The notes under the pieces were generated by a model. It saw only the letters and a program-made list of their open reading frames with translations. It was not told the DNA's origin and made no database searches. Below, in pieces: positions 18,424 to 26,345 of a DNA stretch of 64,000 bases; position 1 is the stretch's first letter; every line of letters begins with the position of its first letter. A program made the position numbers and the translations under genes. Source of the DNA: an uncultured Lacinutrix sp. (lineage in GTDB: Bacteria; Bacteroidota; Bacteroidia; Flavobacteriales; Flavobacteriaceae); NCBI RefSeq assembly GCF_947500325.1, contig NZ_CANMRQ010000008.1, forward strand, positions 1-64,000, in the 5' to 3' direction.

Positions 18424-18933
18424 TTATTTTTTTTGAAAGCGTAAAAACATTAGCAATATAAAACATGGTATCGCTATATATTTTAATTCACTCACAATGA
18501 CTTGCATTCCCCATTTAGAAAAGAACTTACTAATACCAATAGGTGATACTTTTATTATTTGCCATGGAAAGAAGAACCGATCATTATTAAATGGCACAAA
18601 AAAGCCAACACCTTTGCCTCCTGTTGTTAATGCATCTAAAATGCCATGAGAAAGCGTTGAAAAAAATAAGATTAAAAAAAAGAGCTTCTTTCTTTCCTTT
18701 CCAAGTAAAAATGCTAAAAGTAATGCCCACATAATGGCAAAGATTATTGAATGTGTAAAACCACGATGCCCTAATGGATGCAAATACGGAATTCCAAAGT
18801 TAAAAGCAAGTACATCTATATCTGGAAGTATAGCAGAAACCACTGCTAAAAACAATAATAGCCTATTAGATTTTGAATCTATTACTTTAGACAATGTAAA
18901 ACCTACTAAACCATGACCAAATAAAGATGCCAT
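18424..18933 (-). CDS. YdjM/DUF457-type membrane-bound metal-dependent hydrolase
   Basis: 169 residues with about four hydrophobic segments and conserved His/Asp motifs: FGHGLVGF near the start, LPDIDVLAF, GHRGFTHS and LSHGILDALT. These match the membrane-bound hydrolase family typified by YdjM. The substrate is unknown. It has a 1-bp gap from dtd upstream, so the two are likely cotranscribed. Confidence 0.88.
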   Translation of the reverse strand: MASLFGHGLVGFTLSKVIDSKSNRLLLFLAVVSAILPDIDVLAFNFGIPYLHPLGHRGFTHSIIFAIMWALLLAFLLGKERKKLFFLILFFSTLSHGILDALTTGGKGVGFFVPFNNDRFFFPWQIIKVSPIGISKFFSKWGMQVIVSELKYIAIPCFILLMFLRFQKK

Positions 18934-18934
18934 A

Positions 18935-19387
18935 TTATGTTTTATTTTTAGAATCGATAATGATTGTTACTGGGCCATCATTAAGAAGTTCCACTTTCAT
19001 ATCTGCTCCAAATCTACCGGTTTGAACTGTTTTATTGATTGTCAATTCTAAAGTTTTATTAAAAGCTTCATAAAGAGGAATCGCGACATCTGGTTTTGCT
19101 GCTTTAATATAACTTGGTCTATTCCCTTTTTTTGTACTCGCTTGAAGTGTAAATTGACTAACAACTATAATATCCCCATTAGTTTCAATTAACGATGTAT
19201 TCATGACGCCATTCTCATCATTAAAAATACGCATGTTTGCTATTTTATTAGTCAACCAACTAATATCTTCTTGTGTATCTTCATTAACGATTCCTAATAG
19301 CACTAATAATCCATTGGTAATTAAAGCTACTTTTTCATCGTCTATAGTAACGCTAGCATGAGATACTCTTTGAATAACTGCTTTCAT
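18935..19387 (-). CDS. dtd: D-aminoacyl-tRNA deacylase
   Basis: Removes D-amino acids wrongly attached to tRNA. 150 residues with the signatures MKAVIQRVSHASV, SQFTLQASTKKGNRPSY and the C-terminal GRFGADMKVELLNDGPVT, which carries the Gly-cis-Pro motif. It sits 41 bp downstream of rsgA, in a cluster of translation-related genes. Confidence 0.97.
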   Translation of the reverse strand: MKAVIQRVSHASVTIDDEKVALITNGLLVLLGIVNEDTQEDISWLTNKIANMRIFNDENGVMNTSLIETNGDIIVVSQFTLQASTKKGNRPSYIKAAKPDVAIPLYEAFNKTLELTINKTVQTGRFGADMKVELLNDGPVTIIIDSKNKT

Positions 19388-19428
19388 ATCTTTTATAAAA
19401 AAAATGGGAAGATTAAATTAGTATTATT

Positions 19429-20379
19429 CTATTCTTGATTCCATATATCGGTTCTATAATGCTGCTCGTCTCCTTCTATAATTTGCAAATAGCTAGCATA
19501 TCTAGATGCTGCTATTTCATCATTATTTAATGCGGTTTTCACAGCACATTTAGGCTCTTCTATATGCAAACAATTGTTAAACTTACAATCTTGTTTTAAG
19601 GCAAAAAACTCTGGGAAATAGTCTCCTATTTCTTCTTTCTCCATATCTACTACTCCAAATCCTTTAATACCTGGTGTATCTATAATTTTAGCATTAAAAC
19701 TTAAATCAAACATCTCTGCAAAAGTTGTTGTGTGTTGCCCTTGCATGTGTTGTGTAGAAATAGCTTTTGTTTTTAAATCTAAACTTGGCTCAATAGCATT
19801 AACTAAAGTAGATTTACCAACTCCAGAATGTCCAGTAAACATACTTACTTTACCTTCCATTAACCCTTTTACTTTTTCTATATTCTTTCCTGTTTTAGCA
19901 GAAATTTCTATGCACTCATATCCAATGTCTCTGTACACATGTGCTAAGTATTTTACTTCTAAAATTGTCTCTTCTGTATAGGTGTCTATTTTATTAAAAA
20001 GCAGCACTGTTTTAATTGAATAGGCTTCGGCTGTAACTAAAAACCGATCTATAAAACTTGTAAATGTTGGCGGATTATCTATTGTTATTAATAAAAAAAC
20101 CTGATCTATGTTTGAAGCAATAATATGTGTTTGCTTAGATAAATTCACCGACTTTCTAACGATGTAATTTTCTCGATCATGGATATTAGTAATAACACCA
20201 GTTTCTTGATCACTTTTTGTATCTAAATCAAAATCTACATAGTCGCCAACGGCAATAGGATTAGTACTCTTTATACCTTGTAATCGAAATTTACCTTTTA
20301 TACGGCATTCGTATGTAGCACCAAGTTCGGTTTTTACCGTGTACCAACTTCCTGTAGATTTATAAACAAGTCCTGTCAT
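19429..20379 (-). CDS. rsgA: Ribosome small subunit-dependent GTPase RsgA
   Basis: Circularly permuted GTPase that assists late 30S subunit maturation. 316 residues: N-terminal OB fold (about 1-65), then GTPase motifs in permuted order G4 (NKID), G1 (GHSGVGKST), G2/G3 (TTTFAEMF, DTPGIKGFG), then a zinc-binding tail with CKFNNCLHIEEPKC. All key residues are present. Confidence 0.97.
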   Translation of the reverse strand: MTGLVYKSTGSWYTVKTELGATYECRIKGKFRLQGIKSTNPIAVGDYVDFDLDTKSDQETGVITNIHDRENYIVRKSVNLSKQTHIIASNIDQVFLLITIDNPPTFTSFIDRFLVTAEAYSIKTVLLFNKIDTYTEETILEVKYLAHVYRDIGYECIEISAKTGKNIEKVKGLMEGKVSMFTGHSGVGKSTLVNAIEPSLDLKTKAISTQHMQGQHTTTFAEMFDLSFNAKIIDTPGIKGFGVVDMEKEEIGDYFPEFFALKQDCKFNNCLHIEEPKCAVKTALNNDEIAASRYASYLQIIEGDEQHYRTDIWNQE

Positions 20380-20424
20380 TCATTATATTATAATACAAAA
20401 TAACGACTTTTATATTAAATTATA

Positions 20425-20940
20425 TTATCTAACAATTGCTTTTTTAGTGGAAAGTACTTTTCCATCTGCAATAATATTTAATATGTAAATTCCAGATGGA
20501 TAATTAGATAAGTCAACAGAAACTTTATTTGTTATATTCTGAAATTTTTCAGATAAAACAGATTGCCCAGAAATTGAATTAACTGCTATCTCTATCGAGC
20601 TATATTTTTCATCAACACGTATTTGAAATATACCATTAGATGATGGATTAGGGTATAATTTAACATCCTTTATTTCATTTGATGAAATAGTCTCAACAGC
20701 AATTCCTTTCATTTTAAAATTACAGCCGCTGTTTTTTTCTTCTGAATAACATTCGGTTGTCGTAGTTGAATAACAATACGTTGTATTACAAGACTTCCTA
20801 GATCCATACGCTACTATTTCAACTTCCTCTAAAGTAATTGACATTTCAGAATCCTTATTTTCTTCTTTTTCAATTTTTGATTGTGCTTGAGTCATAGATA
20901 AGCAAGCAAAGACTAATAGTAATGGTAAAATTCGTTTCAT
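20425..20940 (-). CDS. Small Cys-containing T9SS cargo protein
   Basis: 171 residues. Signal peptide (MKRILPLLLVFACLSMTQAQ), an acidic spacer, a short region with four cysteines (SCNTTYC...TEC...SGC, about residues 54-78), then a type A T9SS sorting domain (about 93-171, KLYPNPSSNGIFQI to the C-terminal STKKAIVR). It is predicted to be secreted or surface-attached through T9SS. The mature part is only about 70 residues; a bioactive peptide or structural protein is possible but not shown. A pair of LytTR-like repeats lies 65 bp upstream. Confidence 0.8.
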   Translation of the reverse strand: MKRILPLLLVFACLSMTQAQSKIEKEENKDSEMSITLEEVEIVAYGSRKSCNTTYCYSTTTTECYSEEKNSGCNFKMKGIAVETISSNEIKDVKLYPNPSSNGIFQIRVDEKYSSIEIAVNSISGQSVLSEKFQNITNKVSVDLSNYPSGIYILNIIADGKVLSTKKAIVR

Positions 20941-20965
20941 AATTTTATGGTTTTTAATTATGATA

Positions 20966-21033
20966 CAAACCTATATTGAAATATGATATACTAAAAGGCA
21001 GAATGAGTAAACACCCCTTTTAGATGAGTAAAC
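20966..21033 (-). promoter_or_regulatory. LytTR-like direct repeats plus -7 element
   Basis: On the minus strand GTTTACTC occurs at 21026-21033 and again at 21005-21012, a 21-bp period (13-bp gap). Both copies are followed by AT. A -7 element TAGGTTTG lies at 20966-20973, 31 bp after the repeats. The proximal repeat begins 65 bp before the start codon at 20940. Direct repeats two helical turns apart are typical of LytTR-family regulators. The same arrangement occurs at 35584-35651. Confidence 0.75.
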
Positions 21034-21041
21034 AATGAAAA

Positions 21042-21064
21042 AAGCCTCACAAATTGCAAGGCTT
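21042..21064 (-). terminator. Terminator of the Phe/Tyr operon
   Basis: AAGCCT (21042-21047) pairs with AGGCTT (21059-21064); on the minus strand the hairpin runs into TTTTC. It is a short stem 20 bases after the DAHP synthase stop codon. Confidence 0.65.
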
Positions 21065-21083
21065 AATATAAAACTAAAGGTTA

Positions 21084-22166
21084 TTATCCTTTTATAACTT
21101 TTTCTTGGTGATTAATCGATTCTTGGTGAATGGCCTTAAACATCTTTAAAATAAACTCTTCACTTAATCCTTTTTCTTCTCCTTGTAATACCATTTTACC
21201 AAGAATTTCATTCCAGCGTTTACTTTGTAATACGGCCACATTTTTACGTTTTTTAAGTGCTCCAATACCATCTGCTACTTGCATACGTTTCCCCATTAAA
21301 TCAATTAATTGGTTGTCTACAACGTCTATTTGCGCTCTTAAATTTGTAAGTTCTTTATTATACTCTGCTTCAGGATCTGTTTCTTTTCTAATACGTAAAT
21401 CTTCCATAATTTGTACTAAACGCTTAGGTGTTACTTGTTGTGCAGCATCACTCCATGCATTATCTGGGTCGACATGTGTTTCAATCATTAACCCATCAAA
21501 ATTCAAATCTAAAGCTGTTTGAGAGACATCAAAAATCATATCTCGTTTACCAGTAATATGAGAAGGATCATTAATTAATGGTAAATCTGGAAATTTAGTC
21601 TGTAACTCAATTGCTATTTGCCATTCTGGATTATTTCTATATTTAGATTTTTCGTAGGTTGAGAAACCTCTATGAATAACGCCTAATTTTTTAATATCTG
21701 CAGAAGCTAATCGTTCTATAGCTCCAAGCCATAATGGTAAATCTGGATTTACTGGATTTTTTACTAATACAACTTTATCTGTTCCTTTTAAAGCATCTGC
21801 TATTTCTTGAACAATAAATGGACTTACTGTAGATCGCGCACCAATCCATAACAAATCTATATCATGTTCTAAAGCTAATTCTACATGTGCTCTATTAGCA
21901 ACCTCTGTTGCTGTCATTAATCCTGTTTCTTCTTTTACTTTTTGCAACCATTTTAAACCTAATGCTCCAACGCCTTCAAAATTCCCTGGTCTCGTTCTAG
22001 GTTTCCAAATACCTGCTCTGTAGTAGCTAACATCTGTGTCTTTAAGTTCATGTGCAATTTTTAAAACTTGTTCTTCAGTTTCTGCACTGCATGGACCAGC
22101 GATTACTAATGGATGATTTAACTTCAAATCATCTAACCATGTTCTTAATTCTTTTTTATTTTCCAT
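21084..22166 (-). CDS. Bifunctional DAHP synthase / chorismate mutase
   Basis: Fusion of 3-deoxy-7-phosphoheptulonate synthase (about 1-260; VIAGPCSAE, WKPRTRPGNFEG, HRGFST) with a C-terminal AroQ-type chorismate mutase (about 270-355; LRAQIDVVDNQLIDLMGKRM). One protein thus catalyses both the entry step of the shikimate pathway and the first step from chorismate to Phe/Tyr. An upstream ATG at 22181 is possible; the start at 22166 (MENKKELRTWL) fits the family better. Last gene of the attenuated operon. Prephenate or chorismate feedback through the mutase domain is plausible from related fusions. Confidence 0.93.
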   Translation of the reverse strand: MENKKELRTWLDDLKLNHPLVIAGPCSAETEEQVLKIAHELKDTDVSYYRAGIWKPRTRPGNFEGVGALGLKWLQKVKEETGLMTATEVANRAHVELALEHDIDLLWIGARSTVSPFIVQEIADALKGTDKVVLVKNPVNPDLPLWLGAIERLASADIKKLGVIHRGFSTYEKSKYRNNPEWQIAIELQTKFPDLPLINDPSHITGKRDMIFDVSQTALDLNFDGLMIETHVDPDNAWSDAAQQVTPKRLVQIMEDLRIRKETDPEAEYNKELTNLRAQIDVVDNQLIDLMGKRMQVADGIGALKKRKNVAVLQSKRWNEILGKMVLQGEEKGLSEEFILKMFKAIHQESINHQEKVIKG

Positions 22167-22208
22167 TTTATTAATTTTCAAACATTTTAGACCTAACTAA
22201 AGATGTTA

Positions 22209-23063
22209 TTATTTTATTCCGTTTAATATTTGTTTTATATAATTGGTATCTTTCATTTCATTATAAACACCTTCAAAATCATCATTCTCAATAAGCTCTT
22301 TAAATTGTTCAAGATTAGATATGTAATCTTCTAGTGTTTCAATAACATTATCCTTATTAAGTTTAAAAATTGGCGCCCACATAGCTGGTGAGCTTTTTGC
22401 TAAACGTACTGTACTTTCAAATCCACTACCAGCCATATCGAAAATATCACGTTCGTTTTTTTCTTTTTCAATAACTGTTTTACCTAACATAAACGAACTT
22501 ATATGAGATAAATGGGACATATAGGCTATATGCTTGTCGTGAGATTCGGGATTCATATAGCGCATACGCATACCTATATTTGAAAAGAGATTAAGAGCCT
22601 TTTCTTGCAACTTAAATGCTGTTTTTTCAACCTCACAAACAATATTGGTTTTGTGTTGAAACAAATCACGAATTGCTGCTTTAGGACCAGAAAATTCTGT
22701 ACCTGCAATAGGGTGCATGGCTAAGAAGTTTCTTCTCTTTTTATGGTTTTCTACAACCTTACAAATATGAGATTTTGTAGACCCCACATCCACAACCAAT
22801 CCAAAATCTGAAATTTTATCTAAAACTTCAGATAATATTCTAACAGTAGCATCTACTGGTATTGCAATAACTACTAAATCGGCTTTATCTAAATCTTCAA
22901 TTGTAGCTTTTTCATCTATTACTCCTAATTCCAAGGCTTCATTAAGATGTGCTTGGTTATTATCAATACCAAAAATTGTTGACTCCGGTTTTTTATGCTT
23001 AATATCTAAAGCTAAACTACCTCCAATTAATCCAACACCAATTATATATATATTACTTATCAT
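22209..23063 (-). CDS. tyrA: Prephenate dehydrogenase TyrA
   Basis: NAD-dependent oxidation of prephenate to 4-hydroxyphenylpyruvate, the tyrosine branch. 284 residues: Rossmann motif GVGLIGGSLALD, then HPIAGTEFSGP and HLSHISSFML. No chorismate mutase or ACT domain is attached; the mutase is on the downstream DAHP synthase. The start overlaps the aminotransferase stop by 4 bases, so it is translationally coupled. Confidence 0.94.
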   Translation of the reverse strand: MISNIYIIGVGLIGGSLALDIKHKKPESTIFGIDNNQAHLNEALELGVIDEKATIEDLDKADLVVIAIPVDATVRILSEVLDKISDFGLVVDVGSTKSHICKVVENHKKRRNFLAMHPIAGTEFSGPKAAIRDLFQHKTNIVCEVEKTAFKLQEKALNLFSNIGMRMRYMNPESHDKHIAYMSHLSHISSFMLGKTVIEKEKNERDIFDMAGSGFESTVRLAKSSPAMWAPIFKLNKDNVIETLEDYISNLEQFKELIENDDFEGVYNEMKDTNYIKQILNGIK

Positions 23064-24199
23064 ACTCTTGCTATTGCTTCTTCTATATCTTCTTCACTTG
23101 CACATAATGAAAAACGCACATAACCTTCGCCATTACTTCCAAAAACTGTCCCTGGAGCAATAAATATATAGTGTTCTTTTAATAATTTATCTATAAACGC
23201 TTCAGCTTTAAAGTGTGTTGGTAATTTTGCCCAAACGAATAAACCACAACTATCTTCTTGATAAGTACAATTTAGTTTTGTTGCTAGTTTCCAAATCAAT
23301 TTACGTCTTTGCTCATAGACATTATTTAAACTTAAGAACCAAAGCTTACTACATTTTAAAGCTTCAATAGCTCCTTTTTGAATGCCATAAAACATACCTG
23401 AATCCATATTACTTTTTACTTTTAATATGGCATTAATATACTCGTACTTCCCTAAAACCATACCTACTCGCCAACCAGCCATATTAAAAGTTTTACTTAG
23501 AGAATTTAACTCTAAACAAACCTCTTTTGCGCCTTCCACACTTAATATACTTTGTGGTTTATTATTTAATATAAAGCTATAAGGGTTATCATTAACTAAT
23601 AGAATATTATGCCTTTTTGCAAACGCTATTAATGCTTTAAAGTTTTTTAAATTGCCTTTAGCGCCTGTTGGCATATGCGGATAGCTAATCCACATTATTT
23701 TTACTTTAGACAAATCCTTCTTTTCTAGATCCTCAATTTTTGGGCACCAATTATTACCTTCATTTAAGTCATAAAAAATAGGTTCTGCTTCTAACAATCT
23801 AGTTACAGACGTATATGTTGGATATCCTGGATTTGGAATGAGTACTTGATCTCCAGCATTTAAAAATGCCATTGAAATATGCATAACACCTTCCTTACTA
23901 CCCATTAAAGGTAAAACCTCTGTAGTATCATTTAAAAAAACATTAAAATGCGTTCTATAAAACTTTGTTATAGCCGATCTTAATTCTGGTAAACCTTGAT
24001 AGCTTTGATATTTATGAGCATTACTATCACTCATACTTTCTTTAATCACTCTTATCACTTGACTTGGTGGTTGTAAATCTGGACTACCAATACCCAAATT
24101 AATAATGGGTTTACCACTAGCTTTAAGAAAATTAACTTCTTTTAGTTTCTTGGAAAAATAATACTCCTCAACACTATGTAATCTTTTTGCGAATTCCAT
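23060..24199 (-). CDS. Class I PLP-dependent aminotransferase (aromatic branch)
   Basis: 379 residues of aminotransferase fold type I. The Schiff-base lysine lies in NSLSKTFNMAGWRVGM; other motifs are PNPGYPTYT, WISYPHMPTGA and the C-terminal RFSLCASEEDIEEA. Its place between prephenate dehydratase and prephenate dehydrogenase suggests transamination of phenylpyruvate and hydroxyphenylpyruvate, or possibly of prephenate. The sequence alone does not fix the substrate. It overlaps both neighbours by 1-4 bases. Confidence 0.88.
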   Translation of the reverse strand: MEFAKRLHSVEEYYFSKKLKEVNFLKASGKPIINLGIGSPDLQPPSQVIRVIKESMSDSNAHKYQSYQGLPELRSAITKFYRTHFNVFLNDTTEVLPLMGSKEGVMHISMAFLNAGDQVLIPNPGYPTYTSVTRLLEAEPIFYDLNEGNNWCPKIEDLEKKDLSKVKIMWISYPHMPTGAKGNLKNFKALIAFAKRHNILLVNDNPYSFILNNKPQSILSVEGAKEVCLELNSLSKTFNMAGWRVGMVLGKYEYINAILKVKSNMDSGMFYGIQKGAIEALKCSKLWFLSLNNVYEQRRKLIWKLATKLNCTYQEDSCGLFVWAKLPTHFKAEAFIDKLLKEHYIFIAPGTVFGSNGEGYVRFSLCASEEDIEEAIARV

Positions 24200-25026
24200 T
24201 AGAGTTTAGCGTTTTTATATTCACCTAAAATTTTAAAATGTGTTGCCATAATATTTATAATTTCTTTTGCCTTTTCAAAGTGACTATACTCTTGAAAAGT
24301 GACATCTACAAAAAACGAATACAACCATGGTGTTTCAATCTTGGGTAATGATTGTATTTTAGTTAAGTTTAATTTACAATCACTCATTACATTAAGTATA
24401 GTTGCTAAACTGCCTCTTTTGTGATCGAGTTCAAATTTTAATGAGGCTTTATTTATTTCTGTCTTTTCAATTTCTGCATGATTTCTTTTTACTACTGCAA
24501 ACCTCGTTTCATTATGTTTAATAGTTTGTATACTCTCTGCTAATATCTCTAGATTAAAAATACCTGCAGCTAAATAACTAGCTATTGCTGCAATTCCATT
24601 TATTTTTTCTTCAGAAATACGCCTCGAAACCTCAGCCGTATCTTTTGCTTCAACTAACTTAATATGAGGATACTTTTTAAAGAATACTTTACATTGCAAT
24701 AATGCCATTGGATGAGAATGCACTTCTTTTATATCTTCAATACTTTGATTAGGCAATGCCATTAAATGATGTTGAATATCTAAATAATGCTCACCTACAA
24801 TATGAAGGTTATTATTATCTATTAATGCGTAATTAGGTATAATAGAACCTGCTATAGAATTCTCTAAAGCCATAATAGCCGCATCTGTTTTACCATGTAA
24901 TAATGTGTTGACTGTATCGTCAAAAGACAGGCATTCATCTACTAAGGTATTAGCACCAAAATAGTCTTGCGACACGATATGGTGAAATGATCCTTTTACG
25001 CCTTGGATAGCTACATTTTTTTGCAA
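24199..25026 (-). CDS. pheA: Prephenate dehydratase PheA
   Basis: Converts prephenate to phenylpyruvate, the phenylalanine branch. 275 residues: periplasmic-binding-like catalytic domain (about 1-175; GSFHHIVSQDYF and the catalytic NETRFAVV) followed by an ACT domain (about 190-265; FELDHKRGSLATIL, KIQSLPKIETPWLYSFFVD) for Phe feedback. The family's ESRP-like ACT motif appears as KIETPW. First structural gene of the operon, lying behind the leader peptide and attenuator. Confidence 0.95.
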   Translation of the reverse strand: MQKNVAIQGVKGSFHHIVSQDYFGANTLVDECLSFDDTVNTLLHGKTDAAIMALENSIAGSIIPNYALIDNNNLHIVGEHYLDIQHHLMALPNQSIEDIKEVHSHPMALLQCKVFFKKYPHIKLVEAKDTAEVSRRISEEKINGIAAIASYLAAGIFNLEILAESIQTIKHNETRFAVVKRNHAEIEKTEINKASLKFELDHKRGSLATILNVMSDCKLNLTKIQSLPKIETPWLYSFFVDVTFQEYSHFEKAKEIINIMATHFKILGEYKNAKL

Positions 25027-25069
25027 ACCGAACTTATTTTTTTAGATGTTAAACTTATTTAAACAAAAA

Positions 25070-25135
25070 AAGTCTCGATAAAAATCGAGACTTAGTTTTA
25101 AATATATATTTTACAATTACATATATAGCGTCTCG
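25070..25135 (-). promoter_or_regulatory. Transcription attenuator of the Phe/Tyr operon
   Basis: Terminator: on the minus strand AAGTCTCGA (25093-25085) pairs with TCGAGACTT (25078-25070) and is followed by a run of seven T. Antiterminator: CGAGAC (25135-25130), inside the 3' end of the leader peptide gene, can pair with GTCTCG of the terminator's 5' arm, and flanking ATATAT blocks can lengthen this pairing. The two structures are mutually exclusive. Ribosomes stalled on the aromatic codons upstream should leave CGAGAC free and allow read-through into pheA. A clear anti-antiterminator (1:2) stem was not found. Confidence 0.8.
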
Positions 25136-25200
25136 TTCCTTTTGTTAAAAAAGAAATAAAACCAACTAAAATATGTGTTTTGTATTGTTTTCATATTCAT
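25117..25200 (-). CDS. Aromatic-rich leader peptide of the pheA operon
   Basis: Short frame of 27 codons with stop, starting MNMKTIQNT and containing YFSWFYFFF: eight aromatic residues (five Phe, two Tyr, one Trp) in nine positions, then another Tyr near the end (TLYM). A second ATG lies two codons in. A promoter-like pair lies just upstream (25232-25261) and the terminator just downstream. The aromatic run ahead of an aromatic biosynthetic operon marks it as a regulatory leader peptide; the peptide itself probably has no function. Confidence 0.8.
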   Translation of the reverse strand: MNMKTIQNTYFSWFYFFFNKRNETLYM

Positions 25201-25231
25201 TATTCGCTAATACGAATATCTAATTATAATG

Positions 25232-25261
25232 CTAAAGTAAATAATAAATTGATATAACAAA
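25232..25261 (-). promoter_or_regulatory. Putative promoter of the Phe/Tyr operon leader
   Basis: On the minus strand TTTG (25261-25258), 18 bases, then TACTTTAG (25239-25232), one mismatch from the Bacteroidota -7 consensus. It would start a transcript about 25 bases before the leader peptide ATG. Confidence 0.5.
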
Positions 25262-25320
25262 ATACTAAAGCTTTATTTTTAATGTTTTAGCTGAAGAATT
25301 AAAGATTTAAACTGAAACCA

Positions 25321-25349
25321 TTGTTTAAATTATAGAATGTTTATTTTTG
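25321..25349 (+). promoter_or_regulatory. Putative promoter of gldA
   Basis: TTG at 25321, 18 bases, then TATTTTTG at 25342-25349, an exact match to TAnnTTTG. The untranslated leader would be only about 10 bases. Confidence 0.5.
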
Positions 25350-25365
25350 AAGCAAAGAATTTAAG

Positions 25366-26259
25366 ATGTCTATAAAAGTTAAAAACATATCGAAGATTTA
25401 CGGCGAACAAAAAGCCTTAAACAATATCTCTTTTGAAATTGAAAAGCCTGAAATTGTTGGTTTTTTAGGTCCAAATGGTGCTGGAAAATCTACAATGATG
25501 AAAATTTTAACCACTTTTATTAGTCCAACTGAAGGTGAAGCAGAAGTTAATAACCACTCTATTGCTACAGCGGCAAAACAAGTACAGCAAAGTGTAGGTT
25601 ATTTACCAGAGCACAACCCATTATATTTAGAACAATATGTACGGGAATATTTAGCATTTAATGCTAATGTCTATAATATTAGTAAATCTCGTATTGAAGA
25701 GGTTATAACACTTACTGGTTTATCTCCAGAGTCTCATAAAAAAATAGGGCAACTCTCTAAGGGTTATAGACAGCGTGTTGGTTTGGCAAATGCTTTATTA
25801 CACAATCCAGATGTTTTAATTCTAGATGAACCCACTACTGGTTTAGACCCAAACCAATTGGTAGATATTAGAAATTTAATTAAAACTATTGGTAAAGAAA
25901 AAACAGTATTTCTATCTACACATATTATGCAAGAAGTAGAAGCGATGTGTGACCGCGTTATAATAATTAATAAAGGTGAGATTGTTGCGAATAAAAAATT
26001 AAAAGAATTACGAGAAGGCCAAGAACAAATTGTTATTGTAGAATTTGATTACCGTGTTGAAGATGCTTTTTTATTAAAACTACCAAACGCGAAAAGTGTT
26101 ACTAATACTCACGATTTTATATACGAAATCACTTTTTCTACTACACAAGATATGCGTTCCCATGTCTTTGATTTCGCTCATGATAATGAACTAAAGATTT
26201 TACAGCTTAACCAAAAGTATGCTAGTTTAGAAAGTATGTTTAGGGATTTGACTAGTTAG
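25366..26259 (+). CDS. gldA: Gliding motility ABC transporter ATP-binding protein GldA
   Basis: 297 residues. Complete ABC ATPase: Walker A GPNGAGKST (about 36-44), Q-loop, signature LSKGYRQRVGLANAL, Walker B VLILDEPTTGLDP, H-loop STHIMQEVEAMC. A C-terminal region of about 80 residues is typical of GldA. In flavobacteria GldA works with the membrane proteins GldF and GldG, which are not in the window, in a transporter needed for gliding. It is transcribed alone here and lies divergent from the Phe/Tyr operon. Confidence 0.92.
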   Translation: MSIKVKNISKIYGEQKALNNISFEIEKPEIVGFLGPNGAGKSTMMKILTTFISPTEGEAEVNNHSIATAAKQVQQSVGYLPEHNPLYLEQYVREYLAFNANVYNISKSRIEEVITLTGLSPESHKKIGQLSKGYRQRVGLANALLHNPDVLILDEPTTGLDPNQLVDIRNLIKTIGKEKTVFLSTHIMQEVEAMCDRVIIINKGEIVANKKLKELREGQEQIVIVEFDYRVEDAFLLKLPNAKSVTNTHDFIYEITFSTTQDMRSHVFDFAHDNELKILQLNQKYASLESMFRDLTS

Positions 26260-26287
26260 ATTACTACTAAATGTATACGAATATTAA

Positions 26288-26319
26288 TTACACAATTTAA
26301 TTTTTGCCTTTTTGTGTAA
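26288..26319. terminator. Possible terminator between gldA and the DUF1963 gene
   Basis: TTACACAA (26288-26295) pairs perfectly with TTGTGTAA (26312-26319) around a 16-base T-rich loop, between two convergent genes. It lacks a good T tract on either side, so termination is only possible. Confidence 0.35.
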
Positions 26320-26345
26320 ATGTTGAATTTGACTTGTCGGTATTT

